Positions 22,891 to 37,276 of a stretch of 64,000 nucleotides of DNA are shown here, one piece after another. Under the pieces are notes generated by a model, which was not told the DNA's origin, did not search any database, and saw only the letters and a list, made by a program, of their open reading frames with translations. The translations under genes were made by a program, and so were the position numbers. Numbering within the stretch: the stretch's first letter is position 1; each line of letters begins with the position of its first letter. Source of the DNA: Lotus japonicus (Eukaryota > Streptophyta > Magnoliopsida > Fabales > Fabaceae); contig NC_080044.1 of the NCBI RefSeq assembly GCF_012489685.1, positions 73,022,732 through 73,086,731 of the forward strand, in the 5' to 3' direction.

Positions 22891-25464
22891 AATAAGAGCA
22901 ACTTGTCGGTATACCTCAAACATTTTCATATTTCCTCTCTCTTTTTAATTTTTTAAATATGTATATGAGTATATCAAATATTTAAGTCTTTTTCTAATCC
23001 TAATTACATTCTAATTCACTTATTTTTTTTAATTTATTATGCTTTGAATCAATATACAAAAACCATTTTAATCTTTCAAATGTATATACGAAAACATAAA
23101 ATACAAATTTTTTGAGTTAATTTCCAAATCAATTATTTAAAACTATCTGATATCAATATTTTTTATGCATATTTGATATAATTTGGACGTAAAATATTAC
23201 ATTCATTTATTTTTATCATGTAAAAAATAAGTAACCATAAGTCCATAATCATTAAAAAAAATTGTCTGCATTCATGTTAATGGTTTCACAATTGACTTTT
23301 ATTAATTATTCTAATATTATTAAAAATTATTAAATGTCAAATTAATATAGTAGTTATTTTTGAAAATGTCACAATTGACTTTTGTTAATTATTTTAATGT
23401 CGTTGTCAAAAAAATTTATTTTAATGTCATTAATAACTATTAAATGCATTATTAATACATTAATTATTTTTTGAAATAGAGAATTATTTAATATTTAAAT
23501 TACTAAAAATATCTAAAAATATAAATATGACATCATCTACCTACACAATTATGTCTTTTATCTTATCTTATCATATCTTATCCTACTATAATTTCCTATT
23601 TGTTACGTCAACAAAATAGGATAACACAATCATGTCTCTTATCTTATTTTATCTTATCTTATTCTGCTATAATTCTCTATTTATTACGTCATTAAATAGA
23701 ATAACACAATCATATCTCTTATCTTATCTTATCAATTGTAAAAGACTAAAAGTTATCTTATGACAGGAGGTGGATTAGAATGATAGAATAAGATAATAGT
23801 TTTTTATTCCTTTCTAGTATACTAACCCCAAATTATTTATTTTAATATTTATATTTTATATAATTTATAGTAATAGTAATTAATAATTATAAAAATAATA
23901 ATTTAGTAATATAATAATGTTAAAAACTATTATCTTAGTAATAGTAAATAAATAATAATAATTTAGTAATAAATATAATAATGTTAATAATATAATTTAG
24001 TTGTGATTGCTATTTAATTAGTTACTCATAAATTTAATTAAAAATAATAATTTATAAACGGTGAAAATGTTGAATTTAATCATTGAAAAATCATTATCAC
24101 TTGCTACTAGTTAGTTAACTTTATTTTCGTTATTTCTATTATAATAACAATAAAATAATTATTCACTAGTAGTAAAATAAACTACTCACTTATAAAAACA
24201 AATTGACAGTATAAATATTTATTTATTAATAGTAAACATAGGATAATTTTATATTATTTAAAATTATTCATATACTTATATAATAATTTATAATGTAAAT
24301 ATAAAGTATCTTTGAAAAAATAATACTCTTAATAATATTTTAAATTTTAAATTATTTATCACTTGCCACTACAAAATTCAGACCATTTGATTACCTATAT
24401 AATTTTAATTAAAATAGGCAACCTTCAAAAAAATTAAAATAAGCTAATTAATAAAAATTGAATTTACTTTAGTAAATTTTAAAATATAGCTCCTTTGTAA
24501 AAATATAAAAAAAATTCATAGAATACTTACTTTTTAAAATATGAATTTAGAAAACTAAGTTTTAAAAAATATTATTTACTTTTTATTCAATACATTTTTT
24601 AATGTTTATATCATATGTTATCGTTATACTATTCAACTCAAACACATGATATGATATGAGTCTATCCTACCTTCATCATTTCTTGTATTTTTTCAATTCT
24701 CTATCATATCTTGCTATTCTCGTATTCTAACCACCAAAACGAGTCTAACATTGTCAATGTCATTGTATTGATTATAGAAATAAGAAATTGGGTCTAAAAG
24801 ATGATCTCAAAGTCGTAGAGATCAGTTGCAATTCCCACTTTTATAGAAGCATCAAAATAGCTGCTTCACCTTGTTTTCTTCATTGGGCTCTGATTTTAAT
24901 TTGGAAACATTTGCAAACACACCACTTTTGGACTTAAATTACATTTCTTTTACCCTGACTTAAATCACATTAGTAAAGCATAACAAATTAATTAAAATAG
25001 TAACTAGTTTGTCTAGACTTTATAATCCTATACTAAGGATGTTTCAAATGTAAGCCCTAACCAATGTTCTTTAAGTTGAAAAAACTACAATGAAATAGAT
25101 GGAAAAAATCACAAAAAGAAAAGTGTATCGACTCAAAAGTGCATTTCAATTTCTCTGCACGTTATTATACATAGACATATTATTAGATATTAAACAGCAA
25201 AATACTCTCATGGTTTCATTAACATGGTTTCATTGACCTTAGAATGAAAATGATAGATATTTATTCATTCATTTCAGATAACAATTTTGGAATATGAAAA
25301 TGAAACACACAGAATTGAAGAGAAATAAAAAAACAAAACATATAGTATAATTTCTCGTGAATATTACATAACCCAGACTACTCTAGAAATGTACCCTTTA
25401 ACTACATAAGTTCTGCAACTAAAAAAACTACCACAAATAAAAAACTTTCAGAAAACCCTCATCA
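22891..25464. other. AT-rich repeat block, no gene
   Basis: Very AT-rich sequence (poly-TAAT, TTATC and ATAATA words) with no coding exon. An imperfect duplication of about 100 bases around CACAATTGACTTTT(A/G)TTAATTATT (23288 and 23368) and an 80-bp tandem repeat (listed separately) lie inside. The part after about 24.7 kb is less extreme and runs into the 3' end of RPT3. It may be the body of a non-autonomous Helitron plus nested insertions. Confidence 0.6.
23543..23740. repeat. About 80-bp tandem repeat, 2.4 copies
   Basis: Units begin ACACAAT at 23543, 23624 and 23704. Each continues with (C/T)ATGTCT-like and TTATCTTATC runs, then CTATTTRTTACGTCA and AATAGRATA. Copy 3 breaks off at about 23735. 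Spacing of 80-81 bp and point differences suggest an old duplication. Confidence 0.85.
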
Positions 25465-28727
<3,263 letters not shown>

Positions 28728-28789
28728 TTTCGTCGATGAAGAGTGAAAATCGATGGGGAAAAGGGTTTGGTTCTTCGTGTGGGATTAGA

Positions 28790-28925
28790 ATCGATTCTAG
28801 GCTCTATAATACCGAAAACGACGCCGTATTGCATGAGATAAAGCAAATTAAAGAATTTCAATCTTGTTTGGTAGGATCCATGGTGATAGCACATGTTGAT
28901 TTTTATTTTTTGTGGATTTGGGCCT
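28790..28925 (-). promoter_or_regulatory. RPT3 promoter region with TGGGC element
   Basis: Upstream of the RPT3 ATG (28727) lies a GAAAACGACGCCGTATT word (28803-28818) of the type common in plant leaders and core promoters. TGGGCC at 28919-28924 carries the TGGGC core reported for plant proteasome-gene coordination (PRCE, recognised by NAC53/NAC78 in Arabidopsis). Both words are kept in the duplicate copy at 30.6-30.7 kb (AAACGACGTCGTATT and TGGGCC). Functional assignment is inference from position. Confidence 0.45.
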
Positions 28926-29217
28926 CTTTGTTTTAACTTTTAACTTTTAAGTTATTTTTATTTGGATATGCATTGTTTGCAATAAATAATTTTTCAGATT
29001 TATTCACTTTTTTTTAGATAAATGAAACTAAAGAACAAGATAGAGATTGTACCAAAAGAAAAAACAAGATAGAGATCATTTTTTGAAACAAAGATAGAGG
29101 TCTTGCCTCGAATAGAGGTCATGCCTCTTTTACTGATCGGGCTCTAAAGGCCGGATATAACATAATTATTTTGTTGACAGTACGAAAATAACAAGAAACA
29201 ATTGAAATAACATTTGA

Positions 29218-29688
29218 TCAATTGCGTTGAGTAATCTCATCATTGACCTCCTTCATCATCTTATCAATATGCATGCTGATATCATTAATATCTGTCATGG
29301 TCAAGCCAGCTGGGAGGGCTCCATCTTTCATGCAATTGAAGACAGACATGGTCAGCTCCTTCTCCTGAATCTGTCGACGCGCCTTGCTTAGCTTGTCTTG
29401 TGCTTTGGAAGTCGTTTGCGTCATGAAGCTCTCCTGGTTCAAAGTCATGTTTTGCTTTTTCACGGGTGTATTCTGGTACCTCTCAACCACCTTCTTGGCT
29501 CCCTCCACATCAGGCCAAATCTCTGGTTTGGAATCAAATGGGCTGGAAATTATAGCACATGCTTCTATTCCATAGAGAGTGGTGAGTTCACTCACCTTCT
29601 TGATGATATTCTTCTTCCTTTTGTTGTATGAAATCTTTCTTGCCTTATCATCAGTGATATAGGCGAGCTTCATCTTCTTCCTAGCCAT
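29218..29688 (-). CDS. Type I (M-gamma, AGL80-like) MADS-box protein, copy 1
   Basis: Single exon, 156 residues. The MADS domain occupies about residues 1-60 (MARKKMKLAYITDDKARK, the RKKNIIKKVSELTTLYGIEA helix, AIISSPFD). It is followed by the PEIWP stretch, then NQESFMTQ and a short charged helical region typical of M-gamma proteins. No K-box is present, as expected for type I. Related Arabidopsis proteins act in the female gametophyte and endosperm; a role here is inferred. I use the MARKK start. An in-frame ATG 16 codons upstream (29736) lies near or above the transcription start predicted from the TATA box at 29758-29764. About 85% identical to copy 2 (23 differences counted by eye). It has Tyr39 where copy 2 and the family have Cys. 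Confidence 0.93.
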   Translation of the reverse strand: MARKKMKLAYITDDKARKISYNKRKKNIIKKVSELTTLYGIEACAIISSPFDSKPEIWPDVEGAKKVVERYQNTPVKKQNMTLNQESFMTQTTSKAQDKLSKARRQIQEKELTMSVFNCMKDGALPAGLTMTDINDISMHIDKMMKEVNDEITQRN

Positions 29689-29757
29689 GCCTGTGATCAC
29701 AAAGAAAATTATAAGGATTTTGGAACTTTGATGCAATACTTGTCTGTAGCATCTGGG

Positions 29758-29764
29758 TTTTATA
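29758..29764 (-). promoter_or_regulatory. TATA box of MADS copy 1
   Basis: TATAAAA on the minus strand, 70 bases above the MARKK start codon. A start site 25-30 bases downstream would fall at about 29728-29733, leaving a leader of about 40 bases and excluding the upstream in-frame ATG. The same box at the same distance precedes copy 2. Confidence 0.65.
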
Positions 29765-30236
29765 GAGAGTTATCTTATCTACACAATTGTAATTACATCA
29801 AGTCATTTGGACATTGTATACTGTCCAAATCCCAAATATTAACATATTTAGGAATAAATTATTTTTATGTTTTACAAATGAATAAATACTTACCGGATGT
29901 CATGCATATCAATGTATTTACGAATCACCTGTCTAGAGAAAATCAAGTTGTTGCATATAATTATTGAGAAATTATTGTGCATTGCAAGGTATTTTTTTTT
30001 CTTATTTTAATATATATTTTATTTTCAGAATTTTCCCGATACACTGATAACATTACTATAAAACACATGTACATTAAATTTTATTTTATTTTTATTTATG
30101 TAATCATTTTAATGCATAATTTTTATTTAATAACTTACGATAAATCAATATATATTATTTTTTCCCTTCACCATGAGTATCCGGCCAACTTTCGCACACC
30201 TTGGCTAATTTTGCTAGCGATGCGTGGCCATCGCTA

Positions 30237-30350
30237 GCCAACCATTATTTTGACAACATTGGGAATCAATCGTGATAGCTCCAGTTCGACCTTAGTTGTC
30301 CTAGTGACAGCCTTATACCACTAAACTAAGAGATGTGGTTATGACGTACT
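30237..30350 (-). repeat. tRNA-derived SINE-like fragment in unit 1
   Basis: On the minus strand, TAGTTTAGTGGTATAAGGC (A-box-like) is followed by CAACTAAGGTCGAACTGG (degenerate B box). This is tRNA-like but lacks a foldable acceptor stem and anticodon arm, so it is a SINE or tRNA relic. The same fragment recurs in unit 2 at about 32070-32163, carried there by the duplication. Confidence 0.5.
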
Positions 30351-30368
30351 TATTATACTACTAACAAA

Positions 30369-30491
30369 TTAAAATGACACATGGATTTTGACAATATCGT
30401 CGTCGTAAAGGTAATCGAATTTCGTCGACAGAAGCGACGGTGGCGGTTCCGACAAGGGTTTTGGGTCGAAAGCCGTCGCTGAAGATCCCAT
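30369..30491 (-). pseudogene. Truncated RPT3 exon 1 copy (40 codons)
   Basis: From 30491 the minus strand reads MGSSATAFDPKPLSEPPPS and continues to about residue 32 in register with RPT3. At the duplication junction (about 30391) homology stops; the frame runs eight more codons into unrelated sequence and ends at TAA (30371-30369). It lacks the coiled coil beyond its first residues, the OB domain and the ATPase, so it cannot be functional. The upstream 200 bases are also a copy of the RPT3 promoter. Substitutions versus RPT3 are frequent but without frameshift. Confidence 0.9.
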
Positions 30492-31016
30492 GTTCGTTGA
30501 TGAAGAGTGAAAATCGGTGGGAAAAAAGGTTTGGTTCTTCGAGTGGGATTATAATCGATTCAATGCTCTATAAAACCGTAAACGACGTCGTATTGCACAA
30601 GATAAAAGTAAATTAGAATTTCATTCTTGTTTGGTGGGATCCATGGTGATAAGACATGTAGAATTTTATTTTTGGTGGATTTGGGCCCCTTTGTTTAAGT
30701 TTTTTTTTTTTTTTATATGCCTTTTTCAATAAATAAATTTTCATAATTATTAACCCTTTTTTCGGATAAATGAAACTAAAATCCAAGAAAGAGGACTCTT
30801 TTTTGAAACAAAGATAGAGGTCTTGCCTCTTACTATTGAATAGAGGTCATGCCTCTTTTTATTGAAGAAGGACATAATCAAAAGCAAAATGATCGGGCTC
30901 TAAGGCCGGATAGAACATAATGTAAAGCAAAATGATCGGGCTCTAAAGGCCGGATATAACATAATTATTTTGTTGACAGTACGAAAATAACAAGAAACAA
31001 TTGAAATAACATTTGA

Positions 31017-31487
31017 TCAATTGCGTTTAGCAATCTCATCATTGACCTCCTTCAACATCTTATCAATATGCATGCCGATATCATTAATATCTGTCACTGT
31101 CAGGCCTTCTGGAAGGGCTCCATCTTTCACACAGTTGAAGACAGACATGCTCAGCTCCTTCTCACGATTCTGTCGACTCACCTTGCTTAGCTTGTCCTGT
31201 GCTTTGGAAGTCGTTTGTGTCATGAAGCTCTCCTGGTTCAAAGTCATGTTTTGATTTTTCACAGGTGTATTATGGTACCTCTCAACCACCTTATTGGCTC
31301 CCTCCAAATTTGGCCAAATCTCTGGTTCGGAATCAAATGGGTTGGAAATTATAGCACATGCTTCTATTCCACAGAGAGTGGTGAGTTCACTCACCTTCTT
31401 GATGATATTCTTCTTCCTATTGTTGTATGAAATCTTTCTTGCCTTATCATCAGTGATATAGGCGAGGTTCACCTTCTTCCTAGCCAT
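31017..31487 (-). CDS. Type I (M-gamma, AGL80-like) MADS-box protein, copy 2
   Basis: Single exon, 156 residues, same length as copy 1 with no indel. The MADS domain (MARKKVNLAYITDDKARK, TTLCGIEACAIISNPFD) and PEIWP block are intact, and there is no K-box. It keeps the family Cys in TLCGIEA. Compared with copy 1, changes cluster in the C-terminal half (103-108, KVSRQNRE region) and around 60-78. Both copies are open and share promoter architecture, so both could be expressed. An in-frame upstream ATG (31535) is kept as in copy 1 but probably lies outside the transcript. The gene stands about 0.5 kb above the duplicated RPT3 promoter on the same strand. Confidence 0.93.
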   Translation of the reverse strand: MARKKVNLAYITDDKARKISYNNRKKNIIKKVSELTTLCGIEACAIISNPFDSEPEIWPNLEGANKVVERYHNTPVKNQNMTLNQESFMTQTTSKAQDKLSKVSRQNREKELSMSVFNCVKDGALPEGLTVTDINDIGMHIDKMLKEVNDEIAKRN

Positions 31488-31556
31488 GCCTGCAATCACA
31501 AAGAAAATTATAAGGATTTTAGAACTTTGATGCAATATTTGTTTGTAGCATATGGG

Positions 31557-31563
31557 TTTTATA
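31557..31563 (-). promoter_or_regulatory. TATA box of MADS copy 2
   Basis: TATAAAA on the minus strand, 70 bases above the ATG at 31487. Spacing is identical to that of copy 1. Confidence 0.65.
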
Positions 31564-31806
31564 GAGAGATATCTTGCCTACGCAGTTGTAACTACATCAA
31601 GTCATTTGGTAATTGTATATTGTCCTGGATGGATCCCAAATATTAACATATTTAGGAATAAATATTTTTATGTTTTACAAATAGACACACACTTACTGGA
31701 TGTCATGCGTATCAATATATTTGCAAATCACCTATCCAGAGAAAAGTTGTTGCATATAATCATTGAGAAATAGTTGTACATTGCAAGGTATTATCTTTTT
31801 TTCTTA

Positions 31807-31837
<31 letters not shown>

Positions 31838-32069
31838 CATTCTTAGCGTTTTCCCGATATACTGATAACATTATTGCTTACGATAAATCATATGTACATT
31901 AAATTTTATTTTATTTTTATATATGTAATAATATTAGTGCATAATTTTTATTTAATAACTTACGATAAATCAATATATATTATTTTTTCTCATCGCCACG
32001 AGTATCTGGGAAACTTTCGCACACCTTGGCTAATTCCGCTAGCGATTTGTGGTTGTCACTAGCCAATCA

Positions 32070-32163
32070 TTATTTTGACAACGTTGGCAATCCATCCTGA
32101 TAGCTCTAGTTCGACCTTAGTTGTCCTAGTGACAACCTTATATCACTAAACCAAGAGATGAGG
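32070..32163 (-). repeat. tRNA-derived SINE-like fragment in unit 2
   Basis: Duplicate of the fragment at 30237-30350: A-box-like TTGGTTTAGTGATATAAGG and GGTCGAACTAG on the minus strand. Confidence 0.5.
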
Positions 32164-32213
32164 TTATGACGCACTTATTATACTACTAACAAATTCAATA
32201 TGACACATGGATA

Positions 32214-32977
32214 GAAACAAAAAACAATTTCTCATTCCTAAAATGAATTTTCTTATTTAAATACATTTTATGTTTGAAATTGCTCTCGTAATATTGATTT
32301 GTGTGTGATAAAATTTAAAATTCTCACATAAAGTGTGACTCCTAAGAATTGAACACTCGACTCGTGAGTTCAAACAATTACTTTTTACCATGGCAACTTA
32401 CACTCATTTGACGTTTAAATTTTTATTTTTTTTCTGGTACATAGATAAATTACTCCCTCTAGGGATTGATTCATGAACCTCCTCACCTAACTCATACATC
32501 TCTAACTCTTATCACTTGAGCTATTATTCAGGTGGTTGATTCAAGTTTTACGGACGCTTAATTCCCCTTAAGTAATGTCTCGTACTTAAGTCTTATGAAT
32601 GAAAAAAAACTTTATCGACCATAAGAGTTAGCCCCACCATGAGTTTGAATTATCCTCCAAAAGAGAACAAATGTCTTAAAATAAAACTTTGATTTTATAA
32701 ATGTAACAAAATAAGACAATTTTATTAAAATCAGGCATGCGTTTATGTAATAAAACCATCTTGTACGCGGTGGAATTGTCCTAGTCTCCTAGACAAGAAA
32801 AGAAGAAGAAAGGGAAAAGTAAGTATTAAAAATTTGCCAATTTGTTCAGAAAAAGGAACAAGTCAATGTCTTCCATTCGCATTTTCTAAGAATCAACGGA
32901 TCTAGAACCTGACTTGAAGTTTCTTCTTCTTCTTCTTCTCAATTTGGCAACTGAGATTGAACCAGAAGACGAAGAAG
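32214..32977. other. Intergenic sequence with SINE-like fragment (32515-32665), LUL promoter
   Basis: Contains a second copy of the SINE-like repeat seen at 21.7 kb (CTTAAGTAATGTCTC..., GAGTTAGCCCCACCATGAG). The last 150 bases, with GAAGAAGAA and TTCTTC runs, are the probable leader of the LUL gene. No other gene seen. Confidence 0.5.
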
Positions 32978-35493
32978 ATGGGTGTTTCATGGAGCAACAA
33001 CAACAGCAACAGAAGAAGGAACAACTACCCTCACGCACCACCACATCTCCCACCTCCTTACTACTACTCTCACCACCCCCACCATCCACAACCGGCACTG
33101 CCGCCACCACCGCCGCAAGGCTACTACTACACCTCAACTAACCCTTCCGCCGCTAACTACGTGGCTCCTCCGCAGTTTTACTCAAATGGGTATGCTGCCA
33201 ATTCCATGCCGGCGCGGTTCCACAACCAGCAGACTCCGTTTTTCGTGAATCCGGGTCAGGGTCAGGGTCAACCCGGTGCTGTTCCTCCTCCCTATGTTGA
33301 CCATCAAACTGCTAAGAAGATCAGGAATGATGTGAACTTGCATAAACACACTCTGCGCCTTGATTTTGATCCTAACAACCCTGATCACCACTTGATTTCC
33401 TTCGTTTTTGATGCTCTTTATGATGGCAGGTTGGTCAATGCTAACCTCAATTCTTGTGTTCAATTTATTTTTTGTTAGATCTGTTAAGCATTAATTGATT
33501 CTAACTGTGATTGTTGTAAGAGTCTAGTCTTTTGCACTCAGAATAATATGCACTTACTGCACTAGCTTGTAGCCTTGTAGCTTGTTTCAATTGGTGGTGT
33601 CACACATTCCTAAGCACATTGACCCTGTAGGCTGTAGCTTCTCAGAAGTCATTATAGAATTTCTCACCTTAGACTCTTACAGTGCTATTAATTGAGCATG
33701 CTGATTTGGTTGGTGTTTTATCTTGATGAAGCTGCTAATGTGAATTGAGTAGAAATTTTCTGCATGCTGTAGTAGTAGAGTTGCCTCAGGATATGATATG
33801 ACCCTCTGTGGTGATTATTATTGTTTGATTAAACTATAAACATGTAAAATGCAATTTTTGGGGACACATTAATCAATAAACCATCATATTTTTCATTGCT
33901 GGTGTCTAAAGTTTTTAACTTGCGTTTGCACCTTCATGTGTTGGAAGAAGCCAAATCTGCAATGCTTCCTATTGTAATGGTTTATGCTCTTGAATTTAAT
34001 TTTTCTGTATGCTCTGATTATGAGCTGTTTTTTTTTAAGTATTGAAACCAATCTAACAAGTTCGCGTGCCAATGGAAGGGCCATTTGAAACGAAAATCTA
34101 TTTGCAATAACTTTTTTTGGTTGATTGTCTTATCTAACGAATATTTTATTTTTTTGGTTGATTGTCTTAGATAAGCTTGCAGGCTCTTCTGCTTATCTAA
34201 CGAATATTGAATGTATATAATTCAGTATTTTTTGCTCTTAATATTATTCTCCTTTCTTTTGTAATGGGCAGCATCACAATCTACTACTTTGCCAAAGAAG
34301 AAGAAAAATGCAGGTTTACTCCACTATTTCCTGAAGCATTTGAGCCAATCACTTTCCCATTTCAGAAAGGAGCTGGCCTGAAGTTTTGTCAGCCTTCAGG
34401 AACAGGCATTGACCTAGGTTTCTTTGAGTTGGATGATCTCTCAAAGCCCTCACCAGGAGAAGATGTATTTCCCCTCGTGATATGTGCTGAAACAACTTCA
34501 ACAACTCCCTTGGAAGATGAAACTCCTGGTATTCCCATTCTAAATGCATCTCCTCACATGCAAATAACTCAAGCTGTCTTAGAGAAAAGCAGTGGTAGTG
34601 GTCCATTCCAGGTAAAAGTAGTTAGGCAGATTCTGTGGATTGATGATGTTCGTTATGAGCTGAGAGAGTTATACGGAATAGGAAGCTCAACAGCAGCGGA
34701 TTTTGATGATAATGATCCTCAGAAGGAATGTGTAATATGCATGACTGAACCCAAGGACACTGCTGTCTTACCTTGCCGACACATGGTATGATTTCCTTCC
34801 AAACGTACTTATTTTAGGAGCTGATGCTGTTTTTCAAGGAAAAAGTATTTCTTATGGTCTTATTATAATGCATTGATGATGGTCCATGCACACAAACTTG
34901 CCATCATTCGGTATCTGTAAGGGTTTGCTTATAGAAAATCAAGGTTGGTTTTAATACTTCTAAAAGACTAAAATGTTTTGCTTGGTGATCCTTATATTGC
35001 CCAATTTTTCCTTTTTTCTCCTAACATTAAATGTTTATGCCAACATAATTGGTAAGTAAGGACAAGTCACTTCTCCTTAGAAGTTTGTCTGTTTGATATC
35101 ATTGCCAATGTGAGGGCCGTATTGGTTGGCGATCTGTAAGCAACCTATGGTTCTGGAGGCATGCCCTAGCCTGTGGTGGTGATGAACCCACACAAACTTT
35201 TATTTACAAAAAAATTTCTTTATATTGTGATATGGTACTCATACATAAAATAAATTGTTGCAAATTATTACCTGATCATTCATGTATTGTTTGCTGTCTC
35301 TCTGGAGAAGTCTTAAACACAATGCATGGATCAGTACTATGTTTATTATCAGATTACATTTGTTGTTTCTATTTTCCAGTGTATGTGCAGTGACTGTGCG
35401 AAAGAATTACGGTTACAATCAAATAAATGCCCTATATGCCGTCAGCCTATTGAAGAACTTATAGAGATCAAGATAAACAATGGCGACCAATGA
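32978..35493 (+). CDS. RING E3 ubiquitin ligase, LOG2-LIKE (LUL) / MGRN1 type
   Basis: Three exons, 32978-33429, 34272-34785 and 35380-35493, encode 359 residues. The start is the ATG giving MGVSWSNNN; Gly2 fits the N-myristoylation reported for this family. Residues about 10-100 are Pro/His/Tyr/Asn-rich and disordered. The DAR2-type domain follows ([54 protein letters not shown]...[21 protein letters not shown]). The C3HC4 RING is C304, C307, C319, H321, C325, C328, C339, C342 ([19 protein letters not shown] ... [10 protein letters not shown]). LUL/LOG2 proteins act at membranes in ubiquitination linked to amino-acid export and ABA responses in Arabidopsis. The sequence resembles LUL3/LUL4 most, as I recall it. 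The next gene downstream is a HIPP protein, the same neighbour as in Arabidopsis. Confidence 0.95.
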
Positions 35494-36218
35494 CATCTTT
35501 TCACGTGATGCGAAGCTGAAGTGCATGGTATTTTGCCCCCCATTTTGTAAATTGCAGTCAATAACCTGTTTATAGTTCACATGTAATGTGATTGAAAGAA
35601 AATTAGATAATATGATGTCCTCCTTTACTCTCACGTCATCTATATTGTACAGGTGATTATCTTCCTTTGTGTTTGTCTGCGAGTAATGTTTAAGGGGATC
35701 CTTTGTAGACATGGTTTGGTTGCAGGAAAACCTCCATTGCATATTTTGAGGTTGAAGGTTCCTCTGATGAATTATGTTTGAAAATTTTATAAGGTTTAAT
35801 TCAATTATATATAAAGCTAGTGTTCAATATTCTTGCTCTTCTTTTATGTTCTTCATATATCGCAGGGTTATTAATTTAAAACTTGTTTGTCTCATGCCTT
35901 TGCTAAAGAAGTTGGTTTATCAATGAGTGTGACATAGGTTGTATGAAGAAAATAAATAGATTTTAGGTGTTGGACAATTTTTTCTTCTTCACCAAGAAGA
36001 AGAAAGAGGGTAAAACTAATATTACCATACAAGGTAGCATTTATGTATGTAGGTAGAAAATCAGAATCTTGGAGGTTTGGATAGATTATAAGACTATAAC
36101 TCTTGAACCAATGAATATGTTAAAGCAATACCAATGTATCAAGTCTTGTTTTTCTGTATTTTATTTGTACTGGGTTTTCTATATTGGCTTTCACAAATCT
36201 GTGGTTTGCAACTGCTTA

Positions 36219-36325
36219 GAGTGTGTTTGGTTTCTAGTGTAAAGCACATTCAAATGACATATTGGCTTTCTTGGATTGAGAAAAAACACATTCACGTCCA
36301 ATTCGATGGATAACCGAACACACTC
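36219..36325. mobile_element. Tourist-like (PIF/Harbinger) MITE, 107 bp
   Basis: Terminal inverted repeats GAGTGTGTTTGGTTTC and GAGTGTGTTCGGTTAT (reverse complement of the right end) match at 13 of 16 positions. Each end is bordered by TTA (36216-36218 and 36326-36328), the 3-bp target of PIF/Harbinger elements. No coding content. Confidence 0.8.
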
Positions 36326-37210
36326 TTAAGGTGTAGCAAATATCTATTCCTCAAAATTGTTCCAACTTGCACAGTTTCACCTGCATCTGAGTATTCAAAC
36401 ATTCCCTGCTGTATTTGGAATTCTGTTCCTGTAGTATTACATTGTTTTATATTCAAGTTGCACATGCTTATATTTCACAGTTATGCCAAAAACTGACAAC
36501 ATTGGAGTCAAATCTAGAGTTTTTCTTTTTCCAGAATGAAACTGGACTCTTAATAGTTAAAAATTGCATCACATGTACCTAGATATCTTTTAGGTTATTA
36601 TAATTCATTTATTTTAAGTGCTTTTGTTTTGGGTCAACAAATTCATTTACCTGCTAAACCAGCAAACAAGGGAATAAGTTAGAAGGAAGATTTTAAACAA
36701 TAATACCTTTGGATTTTATAATTCTTACGCATGACATTAAGATTCAGCTTAGAATGATAACAATTAACAAGTTTAGATTTGAGCTTTTGAAGAAACTTAA
36801 GGTTGTGAGTATTATTATATTCCATGCCCATATGGCCTCTCTTGCAATTCACTTCTCAAGCATGTTAAAAGGTGGTTTATAATAACTATGTCTCTAATCA
36901 TCAATTGACTAATCAACACCAAACTATATAAAGATTAATCATGGTGAAAATTGAATTTTAAAACCCAAGCTATTAGTTTCCCTTGACTTTTACCTTTGGT
37001 TTTTTTTTTTTTTTGGTCTAGCAAAAGATAGAACTTGAAAAACCAAGAAACAGAGTAAGGTACCACACCATCTAAAGTTAAATCAAAACTTCCCACAATT
37101 TCAACATCACCGACTCAAATATATTTTGGCATCTTTTACTACAAAAGAATCAGAAAGTTAACCTGGTCCAAGACCTCACAAAATGCCTGAATATACAAAG
37201 GAAAACAAAG

Positions 37211-37276
37211 GCATCTAGATATTCATCTGTCCTTCAATTGCAGGCATCTAGATATTCATCTGTCCTTCAATTGCAG
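37211..37276. repeat. Perfect 33-bp tandem duplication
   Basis: Two identical adjacent units starting GCATCTAGATATTCATCTGT at 37211 and 37244, each ending CAATTGCAG. No mismatch, so the event is recent or the sequence is under gene conversion. Confidence 0.95.

Larger units (their letters stand above)
30391..32213. repeat. Tandem duplication, unit 2 (about 1.82 kb)
   Basis: Second copy, directly abutting unit 1. Order: RPT3 exon-1 fragment and promoter, an extra local repeat of the AAAATGATCGGGCTCTAA(A)GG word (30888 and 30930), MADS gene 2, a (TA)n run at 31809-31839 absent from unit 1, the SINE-like fragment, and the TATGACACATGGAT end (32200-32213). Small indels explain the length difference. 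Confidence 0.9.

Noticed and set aside
30237..30350. tRNA gene on the minus strand
   Set aside because: A- and B-box-like words exist but no acceptor stem or anticodon arm folds; repeated in the duplicate, so a SINE or tRNA relic.
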